A stretch of DNA of 64,000 nt. Origin: Sabellastarte sp. h YS-2021 (lineage: Eukaryota; Annelida; Polychaeta; Sabellida; Sabellidae). The DNA is taken from NCBI GenBank assembly GCA_964017235.1, contig OZ024930.1:155806221-155870220 (forward strand), given 5' to 3'. Made by a program: the position numbers and the translations under genes. The notes beneath the pieces are model-generated. The model saw only the letters and a program-made list of their open reading frames with translations. It was not told the DNA's origin and made no database searches. Shown here one piece after another: positions 29,501 to 41,500 of this stretch (position 1 is its first letter; every line of letters starts with the position of its first letter).

Positions 29501-32500
29501 CTTTGACTACCATAGTAGATCGACAATTCAAAGAAGATAGGTCCCTATGTCCTGTGCGGGCCCTGAGGTATTATTATTTGGGTCGAACCAAAGACCTGAG
29601 AGGGTCTCGGTCCCTCCTTTTCATCTCCTTCAAGAAAGGACATACCTCAGACATCAGACCCACTACTCTCTCCTCCTGGTTGAAACAAACATTCTACTTT
29701 GTTACAAAGAAGCAGACCAACAAGCCTTGGTAAGGTCTTTATATTCTTCATTTTCTTTAGCTTTAATTGTATAATGTATTAAGGACCTTAAGGTTGTCAT
29801 TAATCTCCTTTAGGTGACAATATTTTGATAACTCTGGCCCTTGGGCTCAGACCTCTTCCGTGATGGCCCTTGGGGCTTTACCCCACCTAAGTGTACTTCG
29901 GCTACACCTCCTTCTGTCAAAACACCCAGACAGTTTATTAGCACTGTCAATCATTTTTAAGTTTTTTTGCCTTCTCACAGGTCCAACCCTCGGGTTTGGG
30001 ACACTGTAAATGGGACTGAGACTGGTATTTTCCAACCTTCAGTCTACTTATTATATCAAAATCTAAGAAAAAACAACATATCTTCCAGTCTCAGATGTAA
30101 TCCCGCCACCGGGCGGTTGCATTCAGCATTCAGTCCCACATGGTAAGCTATTATAGCGTAATAAAATTGAAAATTTTAATTACTTAAATGTAGCTTTTAT
30201 TACGCTACAATAGCTTACCATGTGGGACTCAATGCTGTACTCGGATGGCCACAGGGCATCATGGGCAACGTCTAAGAAAAATAGACATTTATAGTTGGCC
30301 GTAGCCTCTCATCATGTGATAACTTCTGACCAATCGCCCTACTTTCTCGTTGGCCACGTTGAACTGGTAGCTGTTTGTAAACATACAGACATTTTCATTT
30401 ATTTCTCAGTTTTTACGTATTGTTGGAGGTTCTTTTTTACCTATTTTTTTTATTATATAACATAGATCATTCTGTAAAATTTTTATTTTGACAGGATAAG
30501 TATATTTTCTGTTTCGCGTGTTTTGAGTTTTCCTCGGTTCAGGCCCTTTATTTTCTACGTCTTTTATTGCGTTTAAAATGTCCACCCACCAAACGAATAA
30601 AGACAAACCGAGAGCACAAAAATGCCGCCATTTTTGTTTCTTCTTTGATTTACACAACTATTTCCCTACCTGGAGGGAGGCTGGCAAGGGTGATGACCCC
30701 TGTGTCACCTTTGAAACGCCCTGTGATATCTGTGCATCTTTTATAGATGACCAGATGAAAAAAATTCAGCACAGGAAACGCTACCTTAAGAAACAAAAGG
30801 CGGAAACTAGTACAAAAGATGATGAACTTGATCTCTTGGGCGAAGGCGACGGGGGTTCTTTCACTGGTTCAAATGCAGACCTTGAGAGTGCTGCTGACAA
30901 TCTTTTTAACTCACCCCCCCGTCCTCAGCCCCTACCCTTCAGTTCTTTATCACTTAAAACACCAGCCAAATCTGTCCCACCCACCCCAGGTACTGCCTTG
31001 CAACAAAAAATTGAAATAAATCTAGAAAAATCCCTGGGCAATTCTTTAAATATTCATTTACAGCAACAAATGGGTTCCTTCCAGGCATCCATGTTGGAAG
31101 CTTTTTCGCTCCGAGAGGAGTTGACTGCTAAAAAGGAAACAGAGGTGGATCAGACCTCATTTCCTGCTTCCAAACCTGGTACATCCAGTACTGCTGTCAA
31201 TCTGGACCTACCCCCTCCGAGACATAAAGCTAACATACAAACCGAGGATATGGATGTGGACTACGGTCCATCACTCCCTCCTCGTCTCGTACTTGATCCT
31301 CATGATACATCAGATCAGTATGTTGCTCCATCTGAACTACCTCCGAAGAAGGTCTCGGATAAACCCAAAAAGCATAGCCACTCTCGCAGTAGGCATGAAA
31401 TTGAATCCAGGTCTGCCTCGGATCAATCTAATGAGGAATCCGATGAACCTCAGATCCCATCTACTAAACCTAAAAAGCACTCTGATAAGAGTAAACACAA
31501 ATCAAGGTCCAGATATGTGTCATCTTCCTCAGGGGAGGATCAGTCCCTGTAGCCAGACACAGGTCTTCTAAGCCCTCTGGGGCTCAGCCCTCTGGGGCTC
31601 AGCCCTCAGGGGCTGTTTCTGATCAAGACCTCCCTCAACATGATCCAGACCCCCTTATTATAGGGAAGTAGCTCTGTCTGACATTCCCTCACAGTACGCT
31701 GAAGAGGTCGACACTTTTAGGCGCATTCTTTCCCTCCCTGACCCCAGGGAGTCTATGCCTAGGTCCTCAACTTCAGTCATGGGTCTGGACGATGAGAAAG
31801 GCCGTCAAGACCTCAGACCTAGAGGTCCTTCCTCTATTCTTCCACTTAGCTCAGTTATCAAGGACGCCTTTGATAAATTTCAACATGACTTTAAGGCTGC
31901 TAATTTACCTGAGGGTAAATACGTCAAGCTTCCTCCATCCACTTCTAAGTGGTACAGGGTGGGACAGCCCTGTTATCAAGACAAATATCAGGAGTTGAAT
32001 ACTGATTTCGCCAAAATCTTTATTACTCCTAAACCCTCTGGGGCCCCTATGGGCAAGGTCCCCCTACCAATTTTCAAAGAATTGGAGCATCAGGCTAGGC
32101 AAAATATCTCAACCCTCAATTTCACTGCTGCTTTGCTAAAACTTCTTCTTCTTGCAATGCTTCCCTTGAGAAGTGTCAACATAGCATTAAGTCAACTGTC
32201 AAGAAGATTAAGTCACAGATTCAAAAAGGTGCCAATCCTGAAAAAGCAGCAAAGCGTGGATATGAGGAAGTCTGTGAGTACATGGATTTTTGGAATAAGA
32301 CAGTTCTTATTCAACACAGGGTCCTTACATGCCTCAGCAAATCCCTAGCCTATATACTCCAGAGGGAATTATATTCTATGGCTAATACCGGCTTGCTTAG
32401 GCGCGAAGCCGAAATGACTCCCTTACAACTACAATTGGGGGAAACCAGACACCAAGAACTCAGGAACTCGTCCTTTTGGGACCCTTCCTTGTTCCAGTCT

Positions 32501-35500
32501 CAACTTGTGAAGGAAGGTGAAGACTTCCTCCTCAAAAAAGGTACCTCTAAAGACTCTCAGGGTTTTGCACCCTATCAAAATAAGCCCTTTCGTGGTCCCC
32601 ACAACAAGAGAAGAGGCTCCTACAGGAAACGCCCTTATGGGGGCAACTCCTCACAAAGCAGTAACCAATCGTTTTCCTCAGGAAGGGGGAAACCGAACTT
32701 CAGAGGCTCCAGGGGTCGTTTTCGACCCCATAATAGGGGAAGAGGGCGTGGAAACCCCTCTTCCCAATGACTCCTCTAAAGCCTCACTCAGTCCACCAGT
32801 AGGAGGTCTCCTCCGTTCTTTCAGAAGAGACTGGCAAACAAACAAATGTTCTCCAAACGTGTTAAACATTATCACTAATGGCTACGTACTGCCATTCCTT
32901 TCAAAGCCAAATTTGGTCAGATTTCCTCTGATCCTGTCAGAGTACAAGGCCCATCAAAAATACCAAGCCCTGGCCACTTGTATCCAGTCTCTTCTGTCAA
33001 AGAACACAATCGAAAGGGTGGAAAATGTAAAATCTCTCGGGTTTTACAGTTGCTTGTTCCGAGTACCCAAGCCTCACCAAAGGTGGAGGCCAGTCATAGA
33101 CCTAAGCAGGCTCAACACTTTTCTACACGTAGAAAAGTTCAAATGGAAACTCCAGAGTCCATCAGGACCTCCCTGATTCCAGGGGAGTGGGTATCGGTAT
33201 CGTCCATCCAAACTCAAGGAAATACCTAAGGTTTTGCTACAAGTCACAGGTGTTCCAGTTCACCTCCCTCCCATTCGGACTAGCCACAGCCCCCCAGGTC
33301 TTTACAATGATTGTAAAGGAAGTGAAACTCATGGCCCTCTCCAGAGGACTCAGAGTTCACCAATACCTGGACGACTGGCTGATCAGGTCCCAGTCTCAGG
33401 AGGAAGCCCAAGCGAACACTCAGGCAGTGGTAGACCTAACTCAGTCCTTGGGTTGGATAATAAATCAGGAAAAATCAGAACTGAAACCTACTCCGGTATT
33501 TTCGTTCGTGGGCTATGAATACCATCTAGATTCAGCCCTTGTAAAACCCACTCAAGAGAGATGGCTCAAACTTCAGAATTTGATCCTAAGACTCAAGTCA
33601 AAACATGTTTTGACTGCAAGATGTTTGATGTCACTAGTTGGGTTGCTAGCCTCAACGGAGAAAATGGTCCCGGAGGGACTCCTTCACATGAGACCTTTTC
33701 AGTTTCATCTCAAGGAGCACTGGAGATATCCTCAGTCGCTGGACAACCTCCTTCCTTGGACAGAAGCCATTGCAGCCCACCTAGACTGGTGGCAAAATCC
33801 CTCAAACATGATGAAAGGTGCAGACCTTCATCCCAAAGACCACAGTATCCAACTCTTTACCGACGCCTCAAACGAAGGTTGGGGCGCTCACTTAGATCAA
33901 AATTCTACAAAGGGTCTGTGGTTAGATCGGGAAAAAAGGCTACACATAAACGTCCTAGAATTGAAGGCGGTCTCACTGGCCCTTCGAGACTTCAAGGACC
34001 AGTGCCAGAACCAAACAGTGCTAGTTGCGACGGACAACTCAACAGTGGTAGCCTACATCAACAAACAAGGAGGAACTCACTCAGCAGAGATCTAAGTAAG
34101 TAAGTAAGAAACACTTATATAGCGCCGAATTTGATGTAAACATCCTCTAAGGCGCTGATGTGCAAAAAGGGATAGTCCAGTTCCAGAAAGATATCCGTTT
34201 CCATATTAGCGTCCGGTAGGGGAGATAGGCTATGGTGGAGGACAAGCCAATCTAAAAAGGTATGTTTTCAACTGGTTCCTGAAACCAGAAATGCTTTCTA
34301 TGGTTCTGATGGCTTGAGGAAGCTTGTTCCACTCTGTGGGAGCCCCTGCTATGAAACTGCGTAGCTCTGAGCGTTTATTTGGTTTAGATGAGGAAATTGA
34401 TAGGCGATTGCCCCGTGTGAGATCACTCCGCCTAATTAGAGCGGAGAGATATGGAGGTTGGCTCAAATGTATTGCTTTATAAATGAGGAGATTATATTTG
34501 AACAGTATACGGTAATGAATGGGGAGCCAGTGTAGTTTGTGCAGGAAGGGTGTAACATGACAGTATTTATTTAGCTTGCACACCGTCCGACATAAGGCAT
34601 TTTGAACTCTCTGTAGTCTGCTAGTATATGCCTTTTTTGTGTTGTAAAGCAGTGAGTGACAGTAATCCAGACGACTGCTTACCAAGGCATTTGCCACCTT
34701 TACAGCTGTTTCATGATTTAAGTACCTGCGGACCCTTCGTAGTTCCCGGAGATGGTAGTAACTTATGCAACATAGATTAGCCATGTGTCTTTCCATTGAA
34801 TTTTCAGCATCCAGGATGACACCAAGGTTTTTTACCGATTCAGCTGGTTCCATGGTGTTGCCAAGCAAACTCACTGGGAAAGATGACTTCAGGGAACTTC
34901 TAATTTGAGCATCACCAATCACTATGAATTCTGTCTTGTCAGGATTTAATTTAAGCTTATTATTTCCCATCCAAGCCTGGACCGCCTCAAGGCAATTTGT
35001 TAATTCAGTGATACTGGAATCGAAGTTCCTAGAGTCGAGTTCCAAGTAAATTTGTGTGTCATCTGCATATAAGTGGTGGGTGACATTGAATTTAGATATG
35101 ACTGAACTGAGAGGGATTGTGTATAGGGTAAAACGGAGTGGCCATAGAACTGAGTCCTGGGGAACCCCACAAGGGAGTTGAAAAGCATCTGAAAGATGTC
35201 CATCTATTTTGATGCGCTGCTTGCGTGAGTTGAGGTATGACTGGACCCACTTAAGCACTACCCCATCAATGCCATACCAGTGCTGAAGGCAGTTGAATAG
35301 GATTGAGTGGTCTATTGTATCGAAAGCTGCAGATAAGTCCAAAAGGACTAATCCAACAGCTGCACCCTTGTCCATTGATGTGGCAATGTCATTTTGTATT
35401 TTGAGCAACGCCGTTTCAGTTGAGTGAAAAGCTCTATATGCGGACTGGTTTTCGTTAGATATACCCTCGTGAGCAATATGCTCATTTATCTGCTTAGCCA

Positions 35501-38500
35501 CAGCTTTCTCTATGAGTTTGGAGATGTAGCTGAGGTTGGACACTGGTCGATAATTCTTGAGAATATTCTTGTCAAGACCAGCTTTTTTCAACAAGGGTGT
35601 AACATGTGTAGTCTTAAAGCAGGATGGGAAACTGCCCTCCTGTAGAGAGTAGTTCACAATATTTGTAATAGGAGTCAGGAGCACACTGATACATTCAAGG
35701 ACCAATGATGTTGGGATGGGATCCAAGTCACATGATTTATTTGGTGTGGACTTTATGATTTTAAGGACTTCTTCCTCTGACATGGTCCGGAAAGAAACAA
35801 ACTTGTTTTTGTAGGAACCTGAGACAGGGGGATCAGCCTCAGTAGACAGTAATCCAGATCTTAATTTAGCAATTTTGTCTGCAAAATACCTGCCGAAAGT
35901 GTTGACTAGACTGTTCATGGTGGTATAATCTGGAAGTACCATTTTTGGTGATCTATGGAGGACTTTCTTTATGGAATTCCACAAGGCCTTGGGGTTATCC
36001 TCATTTTTCCTAACCATATCACTGTAGTGTTTGGTTTTTGCACATTCCACGAGACGGTTGAAATGGTTCACAGCGGCTCTATACCTACTGCGGTTTATGG
36101 CAGACTTGTCCTTTCGCCACTCCCTTTCGAGTTTGCGCTTACGTCTCTTTGCTGCCAAAATCTCACTGTTGATGAACCCTTTGTTGACATGTTGTGGGGT
36201 TTTACATTCATGTTCAGGTGCATGCTTGTCAAGTATGTTCCTAAGGGTATGAAAGTATTGGTGTGAAAGTAAGCTAGCTGTTTTGTAAGGAGCCTGGATA
36301 AGCTCAGAATTTTCAATGTCAGACATAAATTCAGTTGTATTTATCTTGCGAAGTTTCCTGATTTTCAACCGTTTTACTCTGCAGGAATTTTTGACAGGGA
36401 ATGTTGTAGTGAAAAAGACAGCTAGGTGGTCTGATATGCCGTCCTTTACATGATGGTGAACTGAGGAAGTTAGGGATTTACTAGTGCAGAGTACATCAAG
36501 GATATGTCCTTGTATGTGTGTAGGTGTTGACACATGTTGAATAAAATCAAAATCCAATAGAACTGTGTTGAAATTTTCTGTCCAGCAATTTTGACTGTCA
36601 AGCTGGATATTGACATCTCCCAGGATAATATTTTCATGTGGTGACAAAGCAGCTGCTTCCATGAAACTGTTGAATTCCTCGATAAATCTGCTTTTGCTGG
36701 TACTTGGAGGTCGGTAAATTACATGTACCAGGAGCTGGCTTGACTGTCGATCTGACAGTTTGACGGTAATGTGTTCAAACATTTCCCGCCGATCAATTTG
36801 ACAATGCACGCTATCAATGTCATTCCTAACAAGGACAGCAACTCCACCTCCTTTCTTGTTCTCGCGTGGGACCTGGTGAAGCTGGAAACCTGCAGGGGTT
36901 ATCTCATCCATTAGGCCTTGTGTGTCCGACGGTCTTAGCCATGTCTCAGTGACACCAACGATGTCGAGATCATTTGACAAAACAAAATCACTAAATGCTG
37001 ATGTTTGGTTACGCAATGAACGGACATTCAGATGACAGGCTTTAATATTTCTGGCTGATGGACCTGGGTTCAAACTAATGTTGCCAGAAAGAATCAGGAT
37101 GATGGACCACCAAGGGTTGACATTTCTGAAACAGTGCGTCACTTGACGACAGTGGGCCTGCAGGGCGACAAAAGCAATGTTGCAACTGTCCAAAGAGGAG
37201 AGTAAACTTGGGTGAATAATTTTTGGTGATGGCAAACTATTTTCCTTGGTGGGGGTTGTTGACCGAACAGTCAAGAGGATGGAAAAACAGAACCAAAAAG
37301 TGCAATGCATGACCAATGAAAGCCAAAAATTTAAAATTTAGAAATAGGTGCACCTACCTTTCCTACGTACAAACCTTTCTAATTACAGCATCACAGTACC
37401 AAAATCAAAAGATGGTAGGTTAGGAAGGAGTAGATTAGTGCATATGATTGATAGATGTGTGGGATTAGAATATAACAAACAGTGGACAGGGATAATTAAT
37501 TGGTAAACAATATTTTATTATATATATCTATTTTATCATTCATGAACCAGAATCCGGTCCATTCCACTTTCTGGTCTAAATGGTTTTAAAATCAGACTTG
37601 TGCATGTTTTTGTTCCAATATATCAACAGAAGTTATATATTCTTAAAATAGAATTATTTTTGGGTATACACACGATTTTGTGGAACAAGAAAAGTGCGGT
37701 GAAATGTTTCAAATGTTACAGTGAAAAAAGCCTGCACAATTTTGTTAATAGACTGGAAATAGGTACAACAATCATACATGTAATACACTTGATCTGCTTT
37801 GTGTGTGGAACAATGAAAGTGTTACCGCGGGAATTATCGAGTGGGCGATAATACCCGTTTAATGACAAACAGCACTTTTAACTGATATCTGGGTGTGGTG
37901 GAAGTCAGTAATCTATGTGTGCTCTCCTGTGGAAGACTATGACCTGGTGCCATCACTATCACATAACATTGAAAGCCAGACACATTCCAGGGTGCCTGAA
38001 TGTGATGGCCGACCTCCTGTCCAGGTCCAACCAAGTGCAGTCAACAGAATGGTCACTGCATCCGCAGGTGTTCAAACAGATCTGCCAAAGGTGGTTCACA
38101 CCTCATGTAGACTTATTTGCCACTCATCTGAACCACAAACTTCCACTGTATGTATCTCCTGTCCCAGAGCCAAAGGCTTGGGACATAAATGCTCTGAACA
38201 TAAACTGGATGAGTCTCACTGCTTATGCTTACCCTCCTACGGCTCTCCTTCACAAGGTGATCCAAAAGATCAAGCAATGCCATTGCCTGATCATCGAAAT
38301 AGCCCCAGGCTGGCCAGGGATGCCCTGGTTTTGGGACCTAGTGCAGCTCTCAACAGAGATCCCACTACAACTTCCAGTGTCAACAACCCTACTCAAACAG
38401 TCCCACAGGTATGTGTTCCACAACAACCCACAACAGCTCAACCTCCACGCCTGGCATCTAGGAGCGGACAACTCCAAGAACAAGGCTTCTCTGTGGAGGT

Positions 38501-41500
38501 GGCAGAGAGAATTGCTGCTTCTCAGCGGTCATCAACAAGGACCATGTACAAGTCAAAGTGGGCCCTATTTGAAAAATGGTGCAGAGAAAATTCGGTGGAT
38601 TTCTCCACTCCATCTGTGAAACAAATCTCAGATTTTTTCATGTACCTGTACCAAGACCTAAACAGGCGCCCCTCGACCATTGATGGTTACAGGATTACAA
38701 TCGTTGACACTTTGGGCCCAAGGGCCCACCATATTGCACACAATGCAGACTTTCATTGTTACTCTCCAGTTTCCACAGTGATCGTCCAAAAAATTCGAGA
38801 AATCTTCCTAAGTGGAACCTTTCTGTTGTTCTCAATGAGCTCACAAAAGCACCTTTTGAGCCTATGAAAGACACAGACCTCAAACATCTTACCCTCAAAA
38901 CTGACTTTGGCCTCCGGCAAGCGCCTCAGCAAAATCCATGCCTGGGTCGCAAACAAAGTATCTAATCTAGGCCAATGGGAAAAGGTCGCCTTGTTCCCTT
39001 CTTCTGATTTCATAGCCAAAAAACAACTAGCAAGAGAAGGTTCTCAAAGTGTGTCTCCAGTGACTATTCCTGCTTTGACTACCATTGTAGATAGACAATT
39101 CAAAGAAGACAGGACCCTGTGTCCGGTGCGGGCCCTGAGGTACTATTTGGATCGAACCAAAGACCTGAGAGGGCCTCGTTCCCTCCTTTTCATCTCCTTC
39201 AAGAAAGGACATACCTCAGACATCAGACCCGCTACTCTCTCTTCCTGGTTGAAACAAACCATCGTACTTTGTTATAAACAAGCAGACCAACAAGCCTTGG
39301 ACTTGGTCCAAGTTAAAGTGCATGACATCCGGGCCTTCGCGGCCTCTAAGGCCTTTTTACGGTGGGGTATCGGTTGACCAAATCATGCAAGCCTGTCACT
39401 GGAAAGCTCACAACACATTTACAAATTTTTACCTAAAAGACCTTACTTGGTCAGACAATGACAACAACATGTATCTGGGACCCGTAGTGGCAGCACAACA
39501 AGTCCTAGATCCTTCCCCTCAGACCAGTTGTCCTCGGAAAGAGAAAAGAGGGGGGGGGGGGGGGCACATCTGCTACAACCAAGTCTAATCCCAGGATCTA
39601 GGTATTCTTTTACCTGCAAGATGTTATGGGTAAGGTCATTTTTGTTTTTTAGTTTATCAAAGTAATTTGTATTAAGGACTTACTAAGTTGTCATTAATGT
39701 CATATTCAGGTGGCAAAAATTTTTATGAGAATTCCAACCATTGAGCTGGTATGTCACTCGTGACGGGCCCCTAGGAACCCTTAGACCTCTAAGTGAGCAC
39801 TGCTGCACTTCCGTCCTACAATCAAAATATCTTGACAGTTTTAGCACTGTCTTCCATTCTCTATAGGTTTTTGGCTCCTTACAGGCCCAGTCTTCGAGAT
39901 TGGGGCACTGTAAATGGGACTCAGACTGGTATTTCTAACACTATTCTAATATATATATTACTTCAAATCTAAGAAAAATTGACATTCCTTCCAGTCTCAG
40001 CTGTAACCCTGCCACCGGGCGGTTGGATTCAGCATTGAGTCCCACATGGTAAGCTATTGTAGCGTAATAAAATTGAAAATTTTAATTACTTAAATGTAGC
40101 TTTTATAAGCTACAAGCTTATCATGTGGGACTCAGAAGAGTCCCACCCTGCCTCCCCGCTGTTTACAGCTGAGGGGTAGGTTTTAGGAAATTTCAATGAG
40201 AAAGTAGGGCGATTGGTCAGAAGTTATCACGCGACAACAACGAGAGGCTACAGCCAACTATAAATGTCTATTTTTCTTAGATGTTGGCCATGATGCCCTG
40301 TGGCCATCCGAGTACAGCATTGAGTCCCACATGGTAAGCTTGTAGCTTATAAAAGCTACATTTAAGTAATTAAAATTTTCAATTTTATAAGCTACAAGCT
40401 TACCATGTGGGACTGAGAAGAGTCCCACCTGACCTCCCTGCTGTATTACTGCTGAGGGGGTATGGGTTAAAATTTCAACGAGAAAGGAGAAGACAGATGG
40501 GGTAGGTCATGTGACGACAACCTAAGTCTACGGCCAACAATAAATGTTTATTTTTCTTAGACGTTGGCCGGGCCTGGCGGCCATCTGAGAACAGCATTCA
40601 GTCCCAAATGGTAAGCTTGTAGCTTATAAAAGCTACATGTAATTAATTAAAATTTTCAAGTTTATTTGCAAAAGGCCGCTTACCATTCATTCATTGGAAT
40701 GTATATATTTATTATAAAATTATCATTTCAGTGCGTTAATATGTCTTCCCTTATGGACAATTAGACTGCCACTACAATCTTGAACAGTTTCTCCAGAGGA
40801 ATGCTCCTCTATATTAAAACCCAGAGAATAAAAAAAACCCAGCAAATTCATTAACATATTACTGTTTTTATGAAATTGTTTTAAACTCCCTGCAATAATC
40901 ATTTTTGACTTATGGAATATAGATTTTCCTTAGCTTTAGTATATTATATGTAAATGTAGTATAATAAAATAAGTTCACTTAATTTATACAAATTAGAACC
41001 ACGGAGTAAGTATTAGTGGTAGTTAAGTTTTATTAATTCATGGCATATTGTTAGCATTGTGGTCACTGTTTTTTTCATTTGATATTGCATCAGAGAGTTC
41101 CAGATTTAGGTGAATTGTGGTAGGGTGTGAGCTTCTTTATATTTGTGTATATATATTTTTATTTTAAATGACTTTTTTCTTGGCATTTTGTACAGAGGTA
41201 ATGTTACTGTAGACCCAAATAACAACCTGTGTTCCTCCACTGATATTGAGCTGTAGTTTCCAGGCATGGCTTGCACGAACTCCTCAAATGTCAGCACACC
41301 ATTTTCATCCAGGTCAAAATTCTTCAAAATTCTCTGTAAGAGTACGAATGAATTTTATAGTATTAAATCGCCGTCAAACATTTAAATAAAAAAAGTAAAT
41401 AAAAATTGCCAACATTTTACTGCCCAGAAATGAAATTCTTTACAAAAATGTGACTGAATTTAGTTAACAAAATTCATCCTTTGCTATATTGCATCATCTG

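Larger units (their letters stand above)
34093..37911 (-). mobile_element. CR1/L2-group non-LTR retrotransposon (LINE), nearly full length
   Basis: A 3.8-kb insertion in the RNase H region of DIRS B. Read on the - strand: a 5' untranslated part (37911-37317), a single long frame (37316-34230), and a 3' end with GGCGCTATATAAGTG and TTAC repeats at the + strand left border (34093-34112). ATCT is present at both borders; no longer target duplication is seen. It is in the sense direction of the EF-hand gene whose intron holds it. Confidence 0.88.
30201..40388 (+). mobile_element. DIRS-type retrotransposon B, inserted in A and split by a LINE
   Basis: About 6.4 kb without the LINE at 34093-37911. 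The left terminal repeat (CTCGGATGGCCACAGGGCAT) is matched in inverse orientation at 40185-40345 with the B-specific ATGCCCTGTGGCCATCCGAG. Order: gag-like (30578-32770), RT-RNase H (32517-34092 and 37912-38619), tyrosine recombinase (38390-39530), internal complementary region and right repeat (40010-40388). B lies exactly within the centre of A's right-end palindrome. It is defective: RT motif A is deleted at 33195 and the recombinase is frameshifted. Confidence 0.88.
24405..40665 (+). mobile_element. DIRS-type retrotransposon A, interrupted by element B
   Basis: Two parts: 24405-30200 and 40389-40665, about 6.1 kb without B. It is inserted in intron 2 of the EF-hand gene, antisense to it. 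The left terminal repeat (TTACCATGTGGGACTGAATG, CTCGGATGGCCGCCAGGCC) is matched in inverse orientation at 40395-40640, which carries the same A-specific GGCCGGGCCTGGCGGCCATC. Between are gag-like, RT-RNase H and recombinase regions in the DIRS order. The copy is dead: frameshifts in gag, a 46-base loss in the RT, and loss of the recombinase catalytic end. No target duplication is expected for this class and none is seen. Confidence 0.88.

Noticed and set aside
35424..36266. Open frames on the + strand across the LINE
   Set aside because: They are antisense shadows of the 1028-codon frame on the - strand.
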